Shown piece by piece: positions 15,901-24,611 of a stretch of 64,000 nt of DNA. Each line of letters begins with the position of its first letter. Position 1 is the first letter of the stretch. A program made the position numbers and the translations under genes. The stretch comes from Cetobacterium sp. NK01 (GTDB lineage: Bacteria; Fusobacteriota; Fusobacteriia; Fusobacteriales; Fusobacteriaceae), in NCBI RefSeq assembly GCF_024506395.1, contig NZ_JANIBO010000001.1:1-64000 (forward strand). The letters run 5' to 3'. The notes below the pieces were generated by a model. It had not been told where the DNA came from, did no database searches, and saw only the letters and a list, made by a program, of their open reading frames with translations.

Positions 15901-16620
15901 ATGTTAAAAAATATTTGTTTAATCTTTTTTTCCATTGCTTTAAATTTAGCCGCGTATGTAAATATATATCCGGTTTCTTTTGACAAAGCAATTGATGGGA
16001 AAGGAAGTGGTCAAGAGTTTACACTGTACAACAAAACAAACAAGGCACTCAGATACAATATCTCACTAAGTGACGATAGATTTCAAACAAATAGCATGAA
16101 GAATTGGGTTGAGTTTTATCCTAAAAATATAACAGTTAAACCTGGTAAAAGTGAAAAAATTAAAATGTATATAAAAGCGCCTAAAAATACTCCTAAAGGA
16201 GAATATTTAGCTACAGTTGAAATAAAAGAAAATATATTACCTAATTTAGAAAAAAAAGTATCTCAAAACAACATACAATTATTAACTCATTTAAAAATGG
16301 ATATTGTTGGATATGTAGGAAATTTAAAACCAATATATAAAATTGATAACTTTTCTTACAATATTCAAGAAAATACTCTCTCTGTTAAAGGAACTATTAA
16401 AAATAGTGGTGATAGAAGAGGAAGAGTAGCTCTAATCCTATCTAATGGAAAAAATAAATATAACTATAAACTTGGAAATTTAAAACTTAACAAGGGTGAA
16501 AGTATTAATATCTCAAAACTTTCTCACAACATTAAAGATCAAAAACTACCTAAAAATTTTAATAAACTTATTTTGAAAGATGAAGATAGCGGTCATATTC
16601 TTTCTGAAATCTCTTTATAA
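15901..16620 (+). CDS. Periplasmic pilus-assembly chaperone-like protein 2
   Basis: A 239-residue exported Ig-like protein homologous to the chaperone at 13778. The signal peptide ends near LNLAAY. The chaperone-type pattern is visible: YVNIYPVSFDKAIDGKGSGQ, LYNKTNKALRYNI, WVEFYPKNITVKPGKSEK, MYIKAPKNTPKGEYLATVEI. The ATG at 15901 is set by AAGGGGGG 8 bases upstream; an in-frame start at 15754 would run through the previous gene and its terminator. Two chaperones in one operon suggest separate clients, for example the shaft pilins and the tip or minor subunits. Confidence 0.7.
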   Translation: MLKNICLIFFSIALNLAAYVNIYPVSFDKAIDGKGSGQEFTLYNKTNKALRYNISLSDDRFQTNSMKNWVEFYPKNITVKPGKSEKIKMYIKAPKNTPKGEYLATVEIKENILPNLEKKVSQNNIQLLTHLKMDIVGYVGNLKPIYKIDNFSYNIQENTLSVKGTIKNSGDRRGRVALILSNGKNKYNYKLGNLKLNKGESINISKLSHNIKDQKLPKNFNKLILKDEDSGHILSEISL

Positions 16621-16661
16621 GTTTACTCTAGTTAATTTAAAAATGGAGGTGTATCGTTCAA

Positions 16662-19280
16662 ATGTTTAAGAAAATTCTGACTTTTTTTTTACTTTCAGTT
16701 AGTATTTTTTCAGCAGAATACACATTGGAAGAGCTAAATAAATTAAAGGAGTTAAACTACATTTCTCAAGAAGACTATGAAATTTTTAAAAATGAGCTAC
16801 TTGGTACAAGCGAAGGAGAGATGTTGTATTCTTTAAAAGTTAACGACCTAAAAGTTAGTAATATTTATCCAATACTTCAGAGAGATGGTAAAACATTTTT
16901 TTCTATTATATCTCTTTTTAATAGTATCGGCTTTACAAACTATAGTGTCTTAAGTGGCATTTTAACTTTCAAATTAGGAGTTGATCTTAGAGAAATAACT
17001 ATAAATAGTAATAACAATACTATAAAAGGAATTGATTCTCTAAACTCTATAGAAGATAATTTAATAGTTGAAAATAATGATTTTTACCTAGAAGACAATC
17101 TATTTAAAGAAGTTTTCCTAAAAAATTATATCATTGACTCTGAAGAGTACAAAGTTGCTATGGATTTATCTTTTGAAACTCCTCAAGAGATAAAAATGTA
17201 CCTTAGAAATGTACAAGATGGTGTAATAGATTCTCAAAATGCCGGTGAAATTATTTTTGGAAGCAAACGTTCCCTCTTTGATCTAGGAAATGTTGGACTT
17301 AATATCGAAGGATATACTGAAAAAACTAATGGAGATAAAAAGTTTAATACTGATTGGATTGGAACAGTTGAATATCAAGGTGGACTTCTTTATGGAGAGT
17401 TCACAGTTAACTATGATTTTAGAAATAATGAATTAAATGACACTTCTTTATATTATCCTGATATTTGGAAGCAACACTCTCTTGAAATTAGAAATAATAG
17501 ATCAGGTGATAATTCTAGAGAATGGGAAATGACATTTAGAAAAGAACGAGGTTTCTTCAGAATTGGAAAAAACTTTGTAATTAGAGAAAATGTCCCTATT
17601 GGAAGTAAAGTAGAGCTTCTTTATTTAGGCTTTCCTATAGATGTAAAAGAGGCTGATAATGGCATTGTTGAATTTGATAACCCTGAAATTCAGGAGGATA
17701 GACAATATGTGTTAAGAGTTTATACACCAGATGGGAAAATTTATAACATTGATATCAATACTACAAGTGATTATAATCAACAGAAAAAAGGGGAAATTGA
17801 GTATGATATAAGTGTTAGAGAAAATCATGAATACAGTAAATTAGAAACAAATGCAAATATATACTACGGTATTACAGAAAACTTCACTGGTGGTTTCAAT
17901 TACTCTAGAACTGTAGAAACAGACGATAATAAAATAGGATATTTGGATACAATTAGAGGAGAGGCTGTTTATTCTAATACTGCTTTCTCATTTCCTTATA
18001 CTTTAGTTCTAGGAGGAGACAAAGCTCTTAGTAGTTATAAAAATACTGAAAATTATAGCACTAAAGATAGATACGGTTATGATTATACAGGACAAGTCGA
18101 TATTAAAGATTTTAGATTCATTATATCTCAACAACATTTCGGAAAATATTTTGAAGAAAAAAAATCTGAAGATTATTCAATTATTTATAGTCCATTTGGA
18201 AGCAACTTTCAAATAAATTACAATTGGGAAAAAACTAAGTATTATGAAGGGGATAGAGATAATTATGAATCAATTGGGTTTAACGCAAGTAAAACTTTTA
18301 AAGAGCTTTTAGTTAGTTTAGACTATCAAAAATCTTTAAATAGTAAGGATACTTATGGCTTAAATCTTTATTATAACGGTTTAAAAAATTACAATGTACA
18401 ACTTAGAAATACTTGGAATGAAGATGGTCGGGATTTTGAAACTACTTTAGCTGTAAGTAATAAAAATATGTTTGATATTTTAGATTATACGGTTGAATTT
18501 TCCTATAGTGATAAAGAAAAAGAGAAATTTACATTTAGTATTAGCTTAGATTATGATAGTTGGTTTAAAACAGATATCCATGTTAGCGAAAGTTGTCAAA
18601 TATATTCAGTTGGTGTCGATAAAGTTTTTGACTTAAGAAATCTTTCTAATCCAATTGAAACTATTGATAGTTCAAGGGTTAAAATAACGACATATTTAGA
18701 TGAAAATAATAATGGAGTTAGAGAAAAACATGAAAAAGTTGTAGATAATGTCGCCGTTAAACTAAGAGAGCAAGAGATTATTACAGATGAAAATGGTGTA
18801 GCTTGGTTCCATGGACTTCCTAATGATGTGACATATGATTTAAAACCAACAATTAGAAAACCTAACTATACAATGGGGGATACTAAACTTAAAGTTTTAG
18901 GTAGACAAGTTGGAACAATTGAAGCTGAGCTTCCGATAAAACCTATGTTAAACCTTACAGGAATTCTTTTATTTGATAACTCTCTAAAGTTATCTTCTAG
19001 TGAAAAAGAAGGCATCTTAGAAAATACACTTATAAAAATAATAAACTCAAAAGGAAAACTTGTTGAGTATATAAATCCTGAATTAGATGGTTCTTTTGAA
19101 ATAAATGGACTTTTCAGCGAAAAATATACTTTAGAAATTCTTTATACAGGAACTGATTATACAATAAATGGAGTTGCTGAAAATATCCAGTTAAGTTATA
19201 AGGAGGATAATAACTATCTTGTTCAATATAAAAATGGTCAATTTAGTCTTGTTAAAAATAAAAAGGAGGAGAAAATATGA
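16662..19280 (+). CDS. Usher-like outer-membrane assembly protein
   Basis: Exported 872-residue protein, the size of fimbrial ushers (800-900). A signal peptide ends near IFSAE. A periplasmic N-terminal part (to about residue 190) precedes a beta-barrel-like region rich in alternating aromatic strands. The segment VPIGSKVELLYLGFPIDV, then NGIVEFDNPEIQEDRQYVLR and VYTPDGKIYNI (about 310-365), follows the usher pattern after the plug. The C-terminal part has an EF-hand-like LDENNNGVREKHE and TDENGVAWFHGLP, as in carboxypeptidase-regulatory-like ends of CS1/alpha-type ushers. It would secrete chaperone-bound subunits across the outer membrane. Its stop overlaps the next start (ATGA). Similarity to known ushers is weak and needs a profile search. 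Confidence 0.65.
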   Translation: MFKKILTFFLLSVSIFSAEYTLEELNKLKELNYISQEDYEIFKNELLGTSEGEMLYSLKVNDLKVSNIYPILQRDGKTFFSIISLFNSIGFTNYSVLSGILTFKLGVDLREITINSNNNTIKGIDSLNSIEDNLIVENNDFYLEDNLFKEVFLKNYIIDSEEYKVAMDLSFETPQEIKMYLRNVQDGVIDSQNAGEIIFGSKRSLFDLGNVGLNIEGYTEKTNGDKKFNTDWIGTVEYQGGLLYGEFTVNYDFRNNELNDTSLYYPDIWKQHSLEIRNNRSGDNSREWEMTFRKERGFFRIGKNFVIRENVPIGSKVELLYLGFPIDVKEADNGIVEFDNPEIQEDRQYVLRVYTPDGKIYNIDINTTSDYNQQKKGEIEYDISVRENHEYSKLETNANIYYGITENFTGGFNYSRTVETDDNKIGYLDTIRGEAVYSNTAFSFPYTLVLGGDKALSSYKNTENYSTKDRYGYDYTGQVDIKDFRFIISQQHFGKYFEEKKSEDYSIIYSPFGSNFQINYNWEKTKYYEGDRDNYESIGFNASKTFKELLVSLDYQKSLNSKDTYGLNLYYNGLKNYNVQLRNTWNEDGRDFETTLAVSNKNMFDILDYTVEFSYSDKEKEKFTFSISLDYDSWFKTDIHVSESCQIYSVGVDKVFDLRNLSNPIETIDSSRVKITTYLDENNNGVREKHEKVVDNVAVKLREQEIITDENGVAWFHGLPNDVTYDLKPTIRKPNYTMGDTKLKVLGRQVGTIEAELPIKPMLNLTGILLFDNSLKLSSSEKEGILENTLIKIINSKGKLVEYINPELDGSFEINGLFSEKYTLEILYTGTDYTINGVAENIQLSYKEDNNYLVQYKNGQFSLVKNKKEEKI

Positions 19281-19819
19281 AAAAAATTATAGCACTAATA
19301 TGTTTTTCCATAATACTTGGAAAATTATCATATTCAAATGACCAAAATACTACTACAGAAACTCCTCCTTCTGTAAGTATTCCAATGATTCCAATGATTC
19401 CTGCTACACCAACAACAGACACAACTGTTGATGAAGAAGAAAATATAACTGAATGGCAGTTAGAAAAAATCTCTACATTTCATTTAGAAACAAAGGTTAA
19501 TGTTCTGGTTCCATTAGAAATTATAACTGATGTTGAAATAAAGGCTTTAGTTATAGATAATGCTAAAGTTACAGTTCCTTTTGAATTAGAGATGAATAAA
19601 GCTCCTGATAAAAAAGATTTTTATAAACTTAACTACAGTGAAACAGAGATAGATATTGATAGCGATGGGGTTATTGATACAAAGATTTATTCTCCAACTT
19701 ATATAAATGAAAAAGTTGTAAAAGATAATTACTTAGTTATAGACGGAACAAATATATCTAAAGAGGGTGTTCATAAAAAAAGAGTTTATATTACAGTAGA
19801 ACTTAAGGAGGAGATTTAA
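19277..19819 (+). CDS. Secreted minor subunit-like protein A
   Basis: Secreted 180-residue protein with a signal peptide (IIALICFSIILGKLSYS) and a low-complexity Pro/Thr stretch at about 28-55 (repeated IPMIP). A beta-rich domain with the acidic IDIDSDGVIDTK motif, possibly calcium-binding, follows. Its C-terminal strand KKRVYITVELKEEI resembles the ends of the two pilins (RVQTVTVELKP), which suggests the same donor-strand fold. The start overlaps the usher stop by 4 bases, so it is translationally coupled. Likely a minor or adaptor subunit. Confidence 0.55.
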   Translation: MKKIIALICFSIILGKLSYSNDQNTTTETPPSVSIPMIPMIPATPTTDTTVDEEENITEWQLEKISTFHLETKVNVLVPLEIITDVEIKALVIDNAKVTVPFELEMNKAPDKKDFYKLNYSETEIDIDSDGVIDTKIYSPTYINEKVVKDNYLVIDGTNISKEGVHKKRVYITVELKEEI

Positions 19820-19824
19820 TAGTT

Positions 19825-20412
19825 ATGAAAAAAATATTATTTTTAGTTTCCATACTATCAACAATATCCTTTGCAGAGATTAAAGTTAGAATTGTTGAAC
19901 CTCTTAAATTTAGAGATATCAATAGTACAGAGATTGGACCAAATCAAGTTCTAGCAACATCTCAAATAGAAGTTTATACAGACAATAAAGAGGAAGACAT
20001 TGGAAAAAGAGTTGTATTTAAATATCCTGATTATCTTTTAATGACCAATAGAAAAAAATGGATAAAGGTAAAAAAAATAGGCATGGAAGTAAAAGAGAAT
20101 GAGATTATCCTAGAAAGGGAAAGGGTTCCTATAATTTTTTATGCTATTTTAGATAAAAGAGAATTAGATAAGGGTGAAAATATAGAAACAATCGAAGGGG
20201 AATATAGTGGAAGCTTTCCTGTTAACTTCTCTGTTTATAGAAGAAAGGATAACTTCCCTGTAACACTTCCAGAACTTGCACCTGCTGACACACCTATGAT
20301 TTTACCTATTTTTCCACACGAAGATGAAATTAACAAACCTACAATTCTTCCATCTTTTCCACATGAAGAGATACATAGACCAGTAACACTTCCTTTAAAT
20401 CATAAAGAATAG
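19825..20412 (+). CDS. Secreted minor subunit-like protein B with proline-rich tail
   Basis: Secreted 195-residue protein with a short signal peptide ending LSTISFAE. A beta-rich domain (IKVRIVEPLKFRDINSTEIG) extends to about residue 140. The tail is a repeated proline-rich motif, ILPIFPHEDE then ILPSFPHEE then VTLPLNHKE, reminiscent of an extended surface-exposed or periplasm-spanning linker. A GGAGGAG site precedes it. Position in the operon suggests a structural or anchoring subunit. No family recognised. Confidence 0.5.
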   Translation: MKKILFLVSILSTISFAEIKVRIVEPLKFRDINSTEIGPNQVLATSQIEVYTDNKEEDIGKRVVFKYPDYLLMTNRKKWIKVKKIGMEVKENEIILERERVPIIFYAILDKRELDKGENIETIEGEYSGSFPVNFSVYRRKDNFPVTLPELAPADTPMILPIFPHEDEINKPTILPSFPHEEIHRPVTLPLNHKE

Positions 20413-20422
20413 GGGGATATTT

Positions 20423-20746
20423 ATGAAAAAAAAAATTTTATTGGGATTATTTATTATTTTTACTAATCTATTTTCCGCAGAAAGTAAGCTAGAGTATAAG
20501 GTAGATTATTCTCAGGATAATTTTATTGTTGTTACTATTTCAAAGGCAAGTGATACTTCAATTTTAAAAGATTATCATATTATTCAAAGAGAAGAGAGTC
20601 TAGAAGAAATTGCTGAAAAATATAAAGTTTCAATTGAAGATTTAGAAAAAATAAATAACATTAGTAGATTTGATAATTTAAAAAAGGGTAAACTTATCTA
20701 TTTAAAAGAAAAACAAAGGGGGAAAGACAGTGAAAATAAAAAATAA
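20423..20746 (+). CDS. Exported LysM-domain protein
   Basis: A 107-residue exported protein with a signal peptide (LLGLFIIFTNLFSA) and one LysM domain at about residues 55-100: YHIIQREESLEEIAEKYKVS, then IEDLEKINNI and LKKGKLIYL. LysM binds peptidoglycan, so this protein may anchor the assembly to the cell wall in the periplasm. It is unusual in a chaperone-usher-type operon. The gene overlaps the next by 17 bases. Confidence 0.7.
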   Translation: MKKKILLGLFIIFTNLFSAESKLEYKVDYSQDNFIVVTISKASDTSILKDYHIIQREESLEEIAEKYKVSIEDLEKINNISRFDNLKKGKLIYLKEKQRGKDSENKK

Positions 20747-23700
20747 ACTTACTTTAACTTTTCTATTTGTCTCTTTTTTGAATATTAGTGCTTCTCATTT
20801 TTCACCAGATAATGAGATAAAAACTATTCAAACTCTTCCGAGAAAACCTCAGGGAGCAACATTAGATATTGAAGTTACTAAAGTTAAAACTGAAAAAATA
20901 AATGGATTTATTGATGAAAAAAACAAAAAAATAAAAATTGATTTCAGTGATAAAAAAAATGAAAATGCTAAAAAACTTTCACTAGAAGAAAAACAATATG
21001 ATGTATTTGTATTCGATGATCCAAATGACATTAGCTTCTTTTCTAATACAGGAACAAAGGATAGGCGTTCAATACTAAAATTACCAAAACTTTATGATTA
21101 TAATTTAGATGAAAGTAACAATAACATTATTTCTGTAAATTATGAAAATAAACCTGAAGCACTTTATGTAGGAATAAGAGATAAAAACAATAACGAAATA
21201 AAAAAAATATACAGTGTGGATACAATGATAACTCCAGTAGCTTTCACAGTTGAAAACAGTATAATTTTAGCTAGTCCTTTTGCAGTGTCAAATTCCCTTA
21301 CGAAAGCATACCCTATGAATAAAGTAGGAGAATTTTACGCTGAAACCTCTCCTGGTGGGAACGAAGTAAATGCATGGAAAGCTAAAGGAGTCTTAGGATC
21401 AGCAGCCATCATGGGAAACTATGGTTTACTTGAAGATAATCGATGGGAAAATGGAGAAATTACAATAACTGCAAATGGAAATGAGTTGCCAGCTTATCTT
21501 TTTGGTGATGGAATAAAAAAAATCGAACGAATTAAAGTATCAAATAATTCATCTTATTTGGCTTTTAAAAATTCAGCAGGAACTGAAGTCTCGCCATCAA
21601 AACCTGCAGAACGAGAAATCACAGGAATAACACTCTTCCTTTCTCAGTATGAAAGTCCTTCTAAGCATTTGGATGTTGGCTTTCCTGCGATTGGTGGATG
21701 GAATAGAAAACAACAAACAATTATGTTATCTATAAAAAACTCTTACAATCAAGAGCAAAAAACGTATATTCATATACCTCCTTTAGATCTTGAAGCATTT
21801 TATGATAATGCCGGATCTAGTATAAAAATAGACAAAACCGAGGGAAATATTGACACCTTAAGCTTTTGGAAAAATACCGCTAGTGTAACAGCTCCTACTT
21901 ATGAACATGAACATCAAGGCGCACAAATAACTTTAAGTGATAAGGAAAATGCTGAAAATTTTTCAGAAGACTTCAAAGGACAGCTAGTTTATTTAGGCAC
22001 AATTAAAACTAAGGACAATATTCCAGCACCCTATATACAGAAAGTAGAAGGTAATACTTCTGAAATAATTTATGCTGGAGGATCTTTTAAGCTCACAGAC
22101 GAAATTACAGGGGAAACAATATCAGGAAACGTATTATTTGGAGAAAATGCAAGTAATGCAACTAGTACTCCACTTAAATTAGCCGAAGTAATAACAGCAA
22201 AAAAGGTATATTTATTGTTACAAAAGAATACTTTAAAAAATGGAACCTTTACAATTACAGCAAAAAACGGTACTTTGCCTGGGGAACGAGTTAGTATTTT
22301 AACAATAACACAATCTAACTCTATCGCTCCGGCATTTGAAAATATCATCGATAAACTTACTATAACGTTAACTAAAATTCCAGAGCCTTTTAAAGTAAAA
22401 AATGTTATTAATTTAAGTAATCCTGTTGCTCTAACTGGAACATCAACTAATCTGACATCAAGCCAAGGTATTTATCCTTTAAATATAAGTGGATCTTTTA
22501 CGGCAAAGAATTATTCAGGAGGAGATCCTGTTGGGTATAAAGGTGTTATAGCTAATCAAGGATATATTGAGGGTGGAACTTTAGGTTCTTACGGTTTGAT
22601 TAAAAATAAAGACTGGAGAACAGATAGGGTTAGCATCTCAGGGGAAATTAATGGAATTCGAATGGGATTTTCACCAGAACAATATGATAGTGCAATAAAG
22701 GGAGTTCAACTTATTCAAAATCTTGAACCACGTGGACCATACTTTCAATTTTATGGAACAAGCTTAAATAATGTCATTGTTCCCTCGGCTGAAAAAAAAT
22801 GGCTTCCTTCAAGCTCATTTTTCTATGCTACAACACCATTTATATCACAATCACAATCAGGAGGATCTACTTATTTATCTTTTGGTTTTGCTAAATGGAA
22901 CTATAAACTTAATAGATTACTACTTAAATATTCTCTAAGAAGTGTTGACGGTAATACATTTGATCGCTTTCAAGAGACATATATAAATATACCACCTTTT
23001 GAACCAGAGGCTTATTATGATAACGTTAATTCGAGCATAAAAATAGATGGGACTAATCAAAATATAGATACTATGAATTTCTGGAGTTCTTCATCTAATA
23101 CAGCAAGTTATAATCATAATGTAAATGGTAAAGCTATTCATAGTGGGGCTGAAATAGAAAAAGTTTTAGAAAATAATTCTAGTAATACAATGATTGAACT
23201 TGGAACAATAAGAGCCAGAGATCTTTTTTATGCTTCTGATTCTCAAGGAGATATCTTAAAATTTTATTCTTCAGGAACACCAATAACCTTAATTGACTCA
23301 ACTAACAGTGAAAATAAAATTAATGGTCAAATAATTATAAAGGTTAATAACGGTGAATATAGTGAATACAATGCTAAAAATTTAATAACTCAAAATGCTA
23401 CTATTTACTTAAAACTCTCTGAAGCATTATCAGAATCTAAATCTGGAGATTTTACTCTAACAGCAGGAATGAATACAAATATATTAAGACTTGGACTTAA
23501 AGCTAGTGCAAATATACAAAGTGATATTTATGATGACATAATTTCTAAAATCACTCTTAAAATATCACCTCCTAATCTATCTTTCATCGTCGATTATCAA
23601 CCTAAGGTATTAGATTTTGGAAAAATCCTAAAAGGGAAATTTAATGCCAATGAAGCTAAAACTAGGATAAATATAACTTACGATAATGAGAAGTTAAATG

Positions 23701-23972
23701 GTTCAAATTTAATTTACGAGCTAGAAAGAGATGGTGGTTCAAAAGGTAGTTACTACAATGATTTTAAACTTTATCAAAACGGAGATAAAGTCTCAGAAAA
23801 TTTTGCAACAACTGATATTTGGTTAGGAAAAGAAAGCATTCCTAATAAGAATGAACCTAACAAGCGAACAATCGATTTAAACGGTATACTTAAAAGCATT
23901 AGTGATAAGGCCCCCGTTGGAAATTATACAAATACAGTTAATATAGTGGTTTCTCTTGAGGAGGCTTTATGA
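20730..23972 (+). CDS. Large two-domain putative tip adhesin
   Basis: Exported 1080-residue protein. GTG start at 20730, with GGGGGAAAG upstream; signal peptide to about SASHF. Two long homologous units are visible, at about residues 170-540 and 560-930. They share the markers YGLLEDNRWENGEITI and YGLIKNKDWRTDRVSI, THIPPLDLEAFYDNAGSSIK-type and YINIPPFEPEAYYDNVNSSI-type motifs, and the following NIDTLSFW/NIDTMNFW. The C-terminal 130 residues (KVLDFGKILKGKFNANEAKT to VGNYTNTVNIVVSLEEAL) look like a pilin domain. That fits a tip adhesin carried by a chaperone-usher fibre, with lectin-like or other binding domains ahead of it. Ligand unknown. The stop overlaps the next start (ATGA). Confidence 0.55.
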   Translation: MKIKNKLTLTFLFVSFLNISASHFSPDNEIKTIQTLPRKPQGATLDIEVTKVKTEKINGFIDEKNKKIKIDFSDKKNENAKKLSLEEKQYDVFVFDDPNDISFFSNTGTKDRRSILKLPKLYDYNLDESNNNIISVNYENKPEALYVGIRDKNNNEIKKIYSVDTMITPVAFTVENSIILASPFAVSNSLTKAYPMNKVGEFYAETSPGGNEVNAWKAKGVLGSAAIMGNYGLLEDNRWENGEITITANGNELPAYLFGDGIKKIERIKVSNNSSYLAFKNSAGTEVSPSKPAEREITGITLFLSQYESPSKHLDVGFPAIGGWNRKQQTIMLSIKNSYNQEQKTYIHIPPLDLEAFYDNAGSSIKIDKTEGNIDTLSFWKNTASVTAPTYEHEHQGAQITLSDKENAENFSEDFKGQLVYLGTIKTKDNIPAPYIQKVEGNTSEIIYAGGSFKLTDEITGETISGNVLFGENASNATSTPLKLAEVITAKKVYLLLQKNTLKNGTFTITAKNGTLPGERVSILTITQSNSIAPAFENIIDKLTITLTKIPEPFKVKNVINLSNPVALTGTSTNLTSSQGIYPLNISGSFTAKNYSGGDPVGYKGVIANQGYIEGGTLGSYGLIKNKDWRTDRVSISGEINGIRMGFSPEQYDSAIKGVQLIQNLEPRGPYFQFYGTSLNNVIVPSAEKKWLPSSSFFYATTPFISQSQSGGSTYLSFGFAKWNYKLNRLLLKYSLRSVDGNTFDRFQETYINIPPFEPEAYYDNVNSSIKIDGTNQNIDTMNFWSSSSNTASYNHNVNGKAIHSGAEIEKVLENNSSNTMIELGTIRARDLFYASDSQGDILKFYSSGTPITLIDSTNSENKINGQIIIKVNNGEYSEYNAKNLITQNATIYLKLSEALSESKSGDFTLTAGMNTNILRLGLKASANIQSDIYDDIISKITLKISPPNLSFIVDYQPKVLDFGKILKGKFNANEAKTRINITYDNEKLNGSNLIYELERDGGSKGSYYNDFKLYQNGDKVSENFATTDIWLGKESIPNKNEPNKRTIDLNGILKSISDKAPVGNYTNTVNIVVSLEEAL

Positions 23973-24484
23973 AAATAATAAGTTTATTTATTTTATTAGT
24001 ACTTATTTTTACAGGCTGTACTAAAGAGGTAGATATTTCAAATTTAATAGTCGGAACAAATGAATTGGTCTATGAAAAGGGGGAGCACTCTCCTTTTTCA
24101 GGGACTGCTATTTTAAAAAAAAATAATAACGTGCTTACTCTTTGGAACTACAAAAATGGAAAAGCAAATGGAATTTGCAAAAATTATTATGAAAATGGAA
24201 GCTTAAAATTTCTAGGAGAGTTTAAAGATGGACTTCTTAATGGAGTTTTAAGAGAATTCAATAATGATGGAACTTTAATCCTCGAAGAAAATTACTTAAA
24301 AGGTTTTTTAAATGGAGAAAAAAAAGAGTTCTATGAAAATGGAACACTTAAAAGTTTAGAAACTTATAAACATGATTTTTTAGATGGTCCTAGGATAACT
24401 TACAATAGTGATGGTAAACCTAAAATAAAAGAGATTTATAAATTAGATGAGGCTATCGAAACAATTATCTGGCCAAATGATTAA
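23969..24484 (+). CDS. MORN/YwqK-type repeat lipoprotein
   Basis: Exported 171-residue lipoprotein with lipobox IFTGC (Cys17). About five MORN-variant repeats of 20-24 residues follow (NGICKNYYENGSLKFLGEFK, NGVLREFNNDGTL, NGEKKEFYENGTLKSLETYK). YwqK-type proteins with such repeats are often named antitoxins in databases, but that role has no support here. Translationally coupled to the adhesin gene, it may be an outer-membrane anchor or assembly factor. It ends the first transcription unit. Confidence 0.65.
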   Translation: MKIISLFILLVLIFTGCTKEVDISNLIVGTNELVYEKGEHSPFSGTAILKKNNNVLTLWNYKNGKANGICKNYYENGSLKFLGEFKDGLLNGVLREFNNDGTLILEENYLKGFLNGEKKEFYENGTLKSLETYKHDFLDGPRITYNSDGKPKIKEIYKLDEAIETIIWPND

Positions 24485-24547
24485 AAGAGCAACATTACAA
24501 TAATGATTTTAATATCCAAAATATTAACCTGCCAAAAAGTTTAGCTG

Positions 24548-24580
24548 AAACCTAGAATATAAAAATCTAGGTTTTTTAGA
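24548..24580 (+). terminator. Terminator separating the chaperone-usher operon from the giant-protein gene
   Basis: AAACCTAGA at 24548-24556 pairs with TCTAGGTTT at 24566-24574, followed by TTTT. It lies 63 bases after the last stop and 32 bases before the next ATG. Confidence 0.8.
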
Positions 24581-24611
24581 CTTTAATAATATATAAATTA
24601 GGAGTAAAAAA

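Noticed and set aside
23969-24484. MORN protein as an antitoxin
   Set aside because: The YwqK antitoxin label is a database name; here it is a lipoprotein coupled to an adhesin gene with no toxin beside it.
24505-24530. AATATCCAAAATATTAACC as a third crossover site
   Set aside because: Only a short AT-rich word is shared with the 26-bp sites; the arms and the 2-bp core arrangement are missing.
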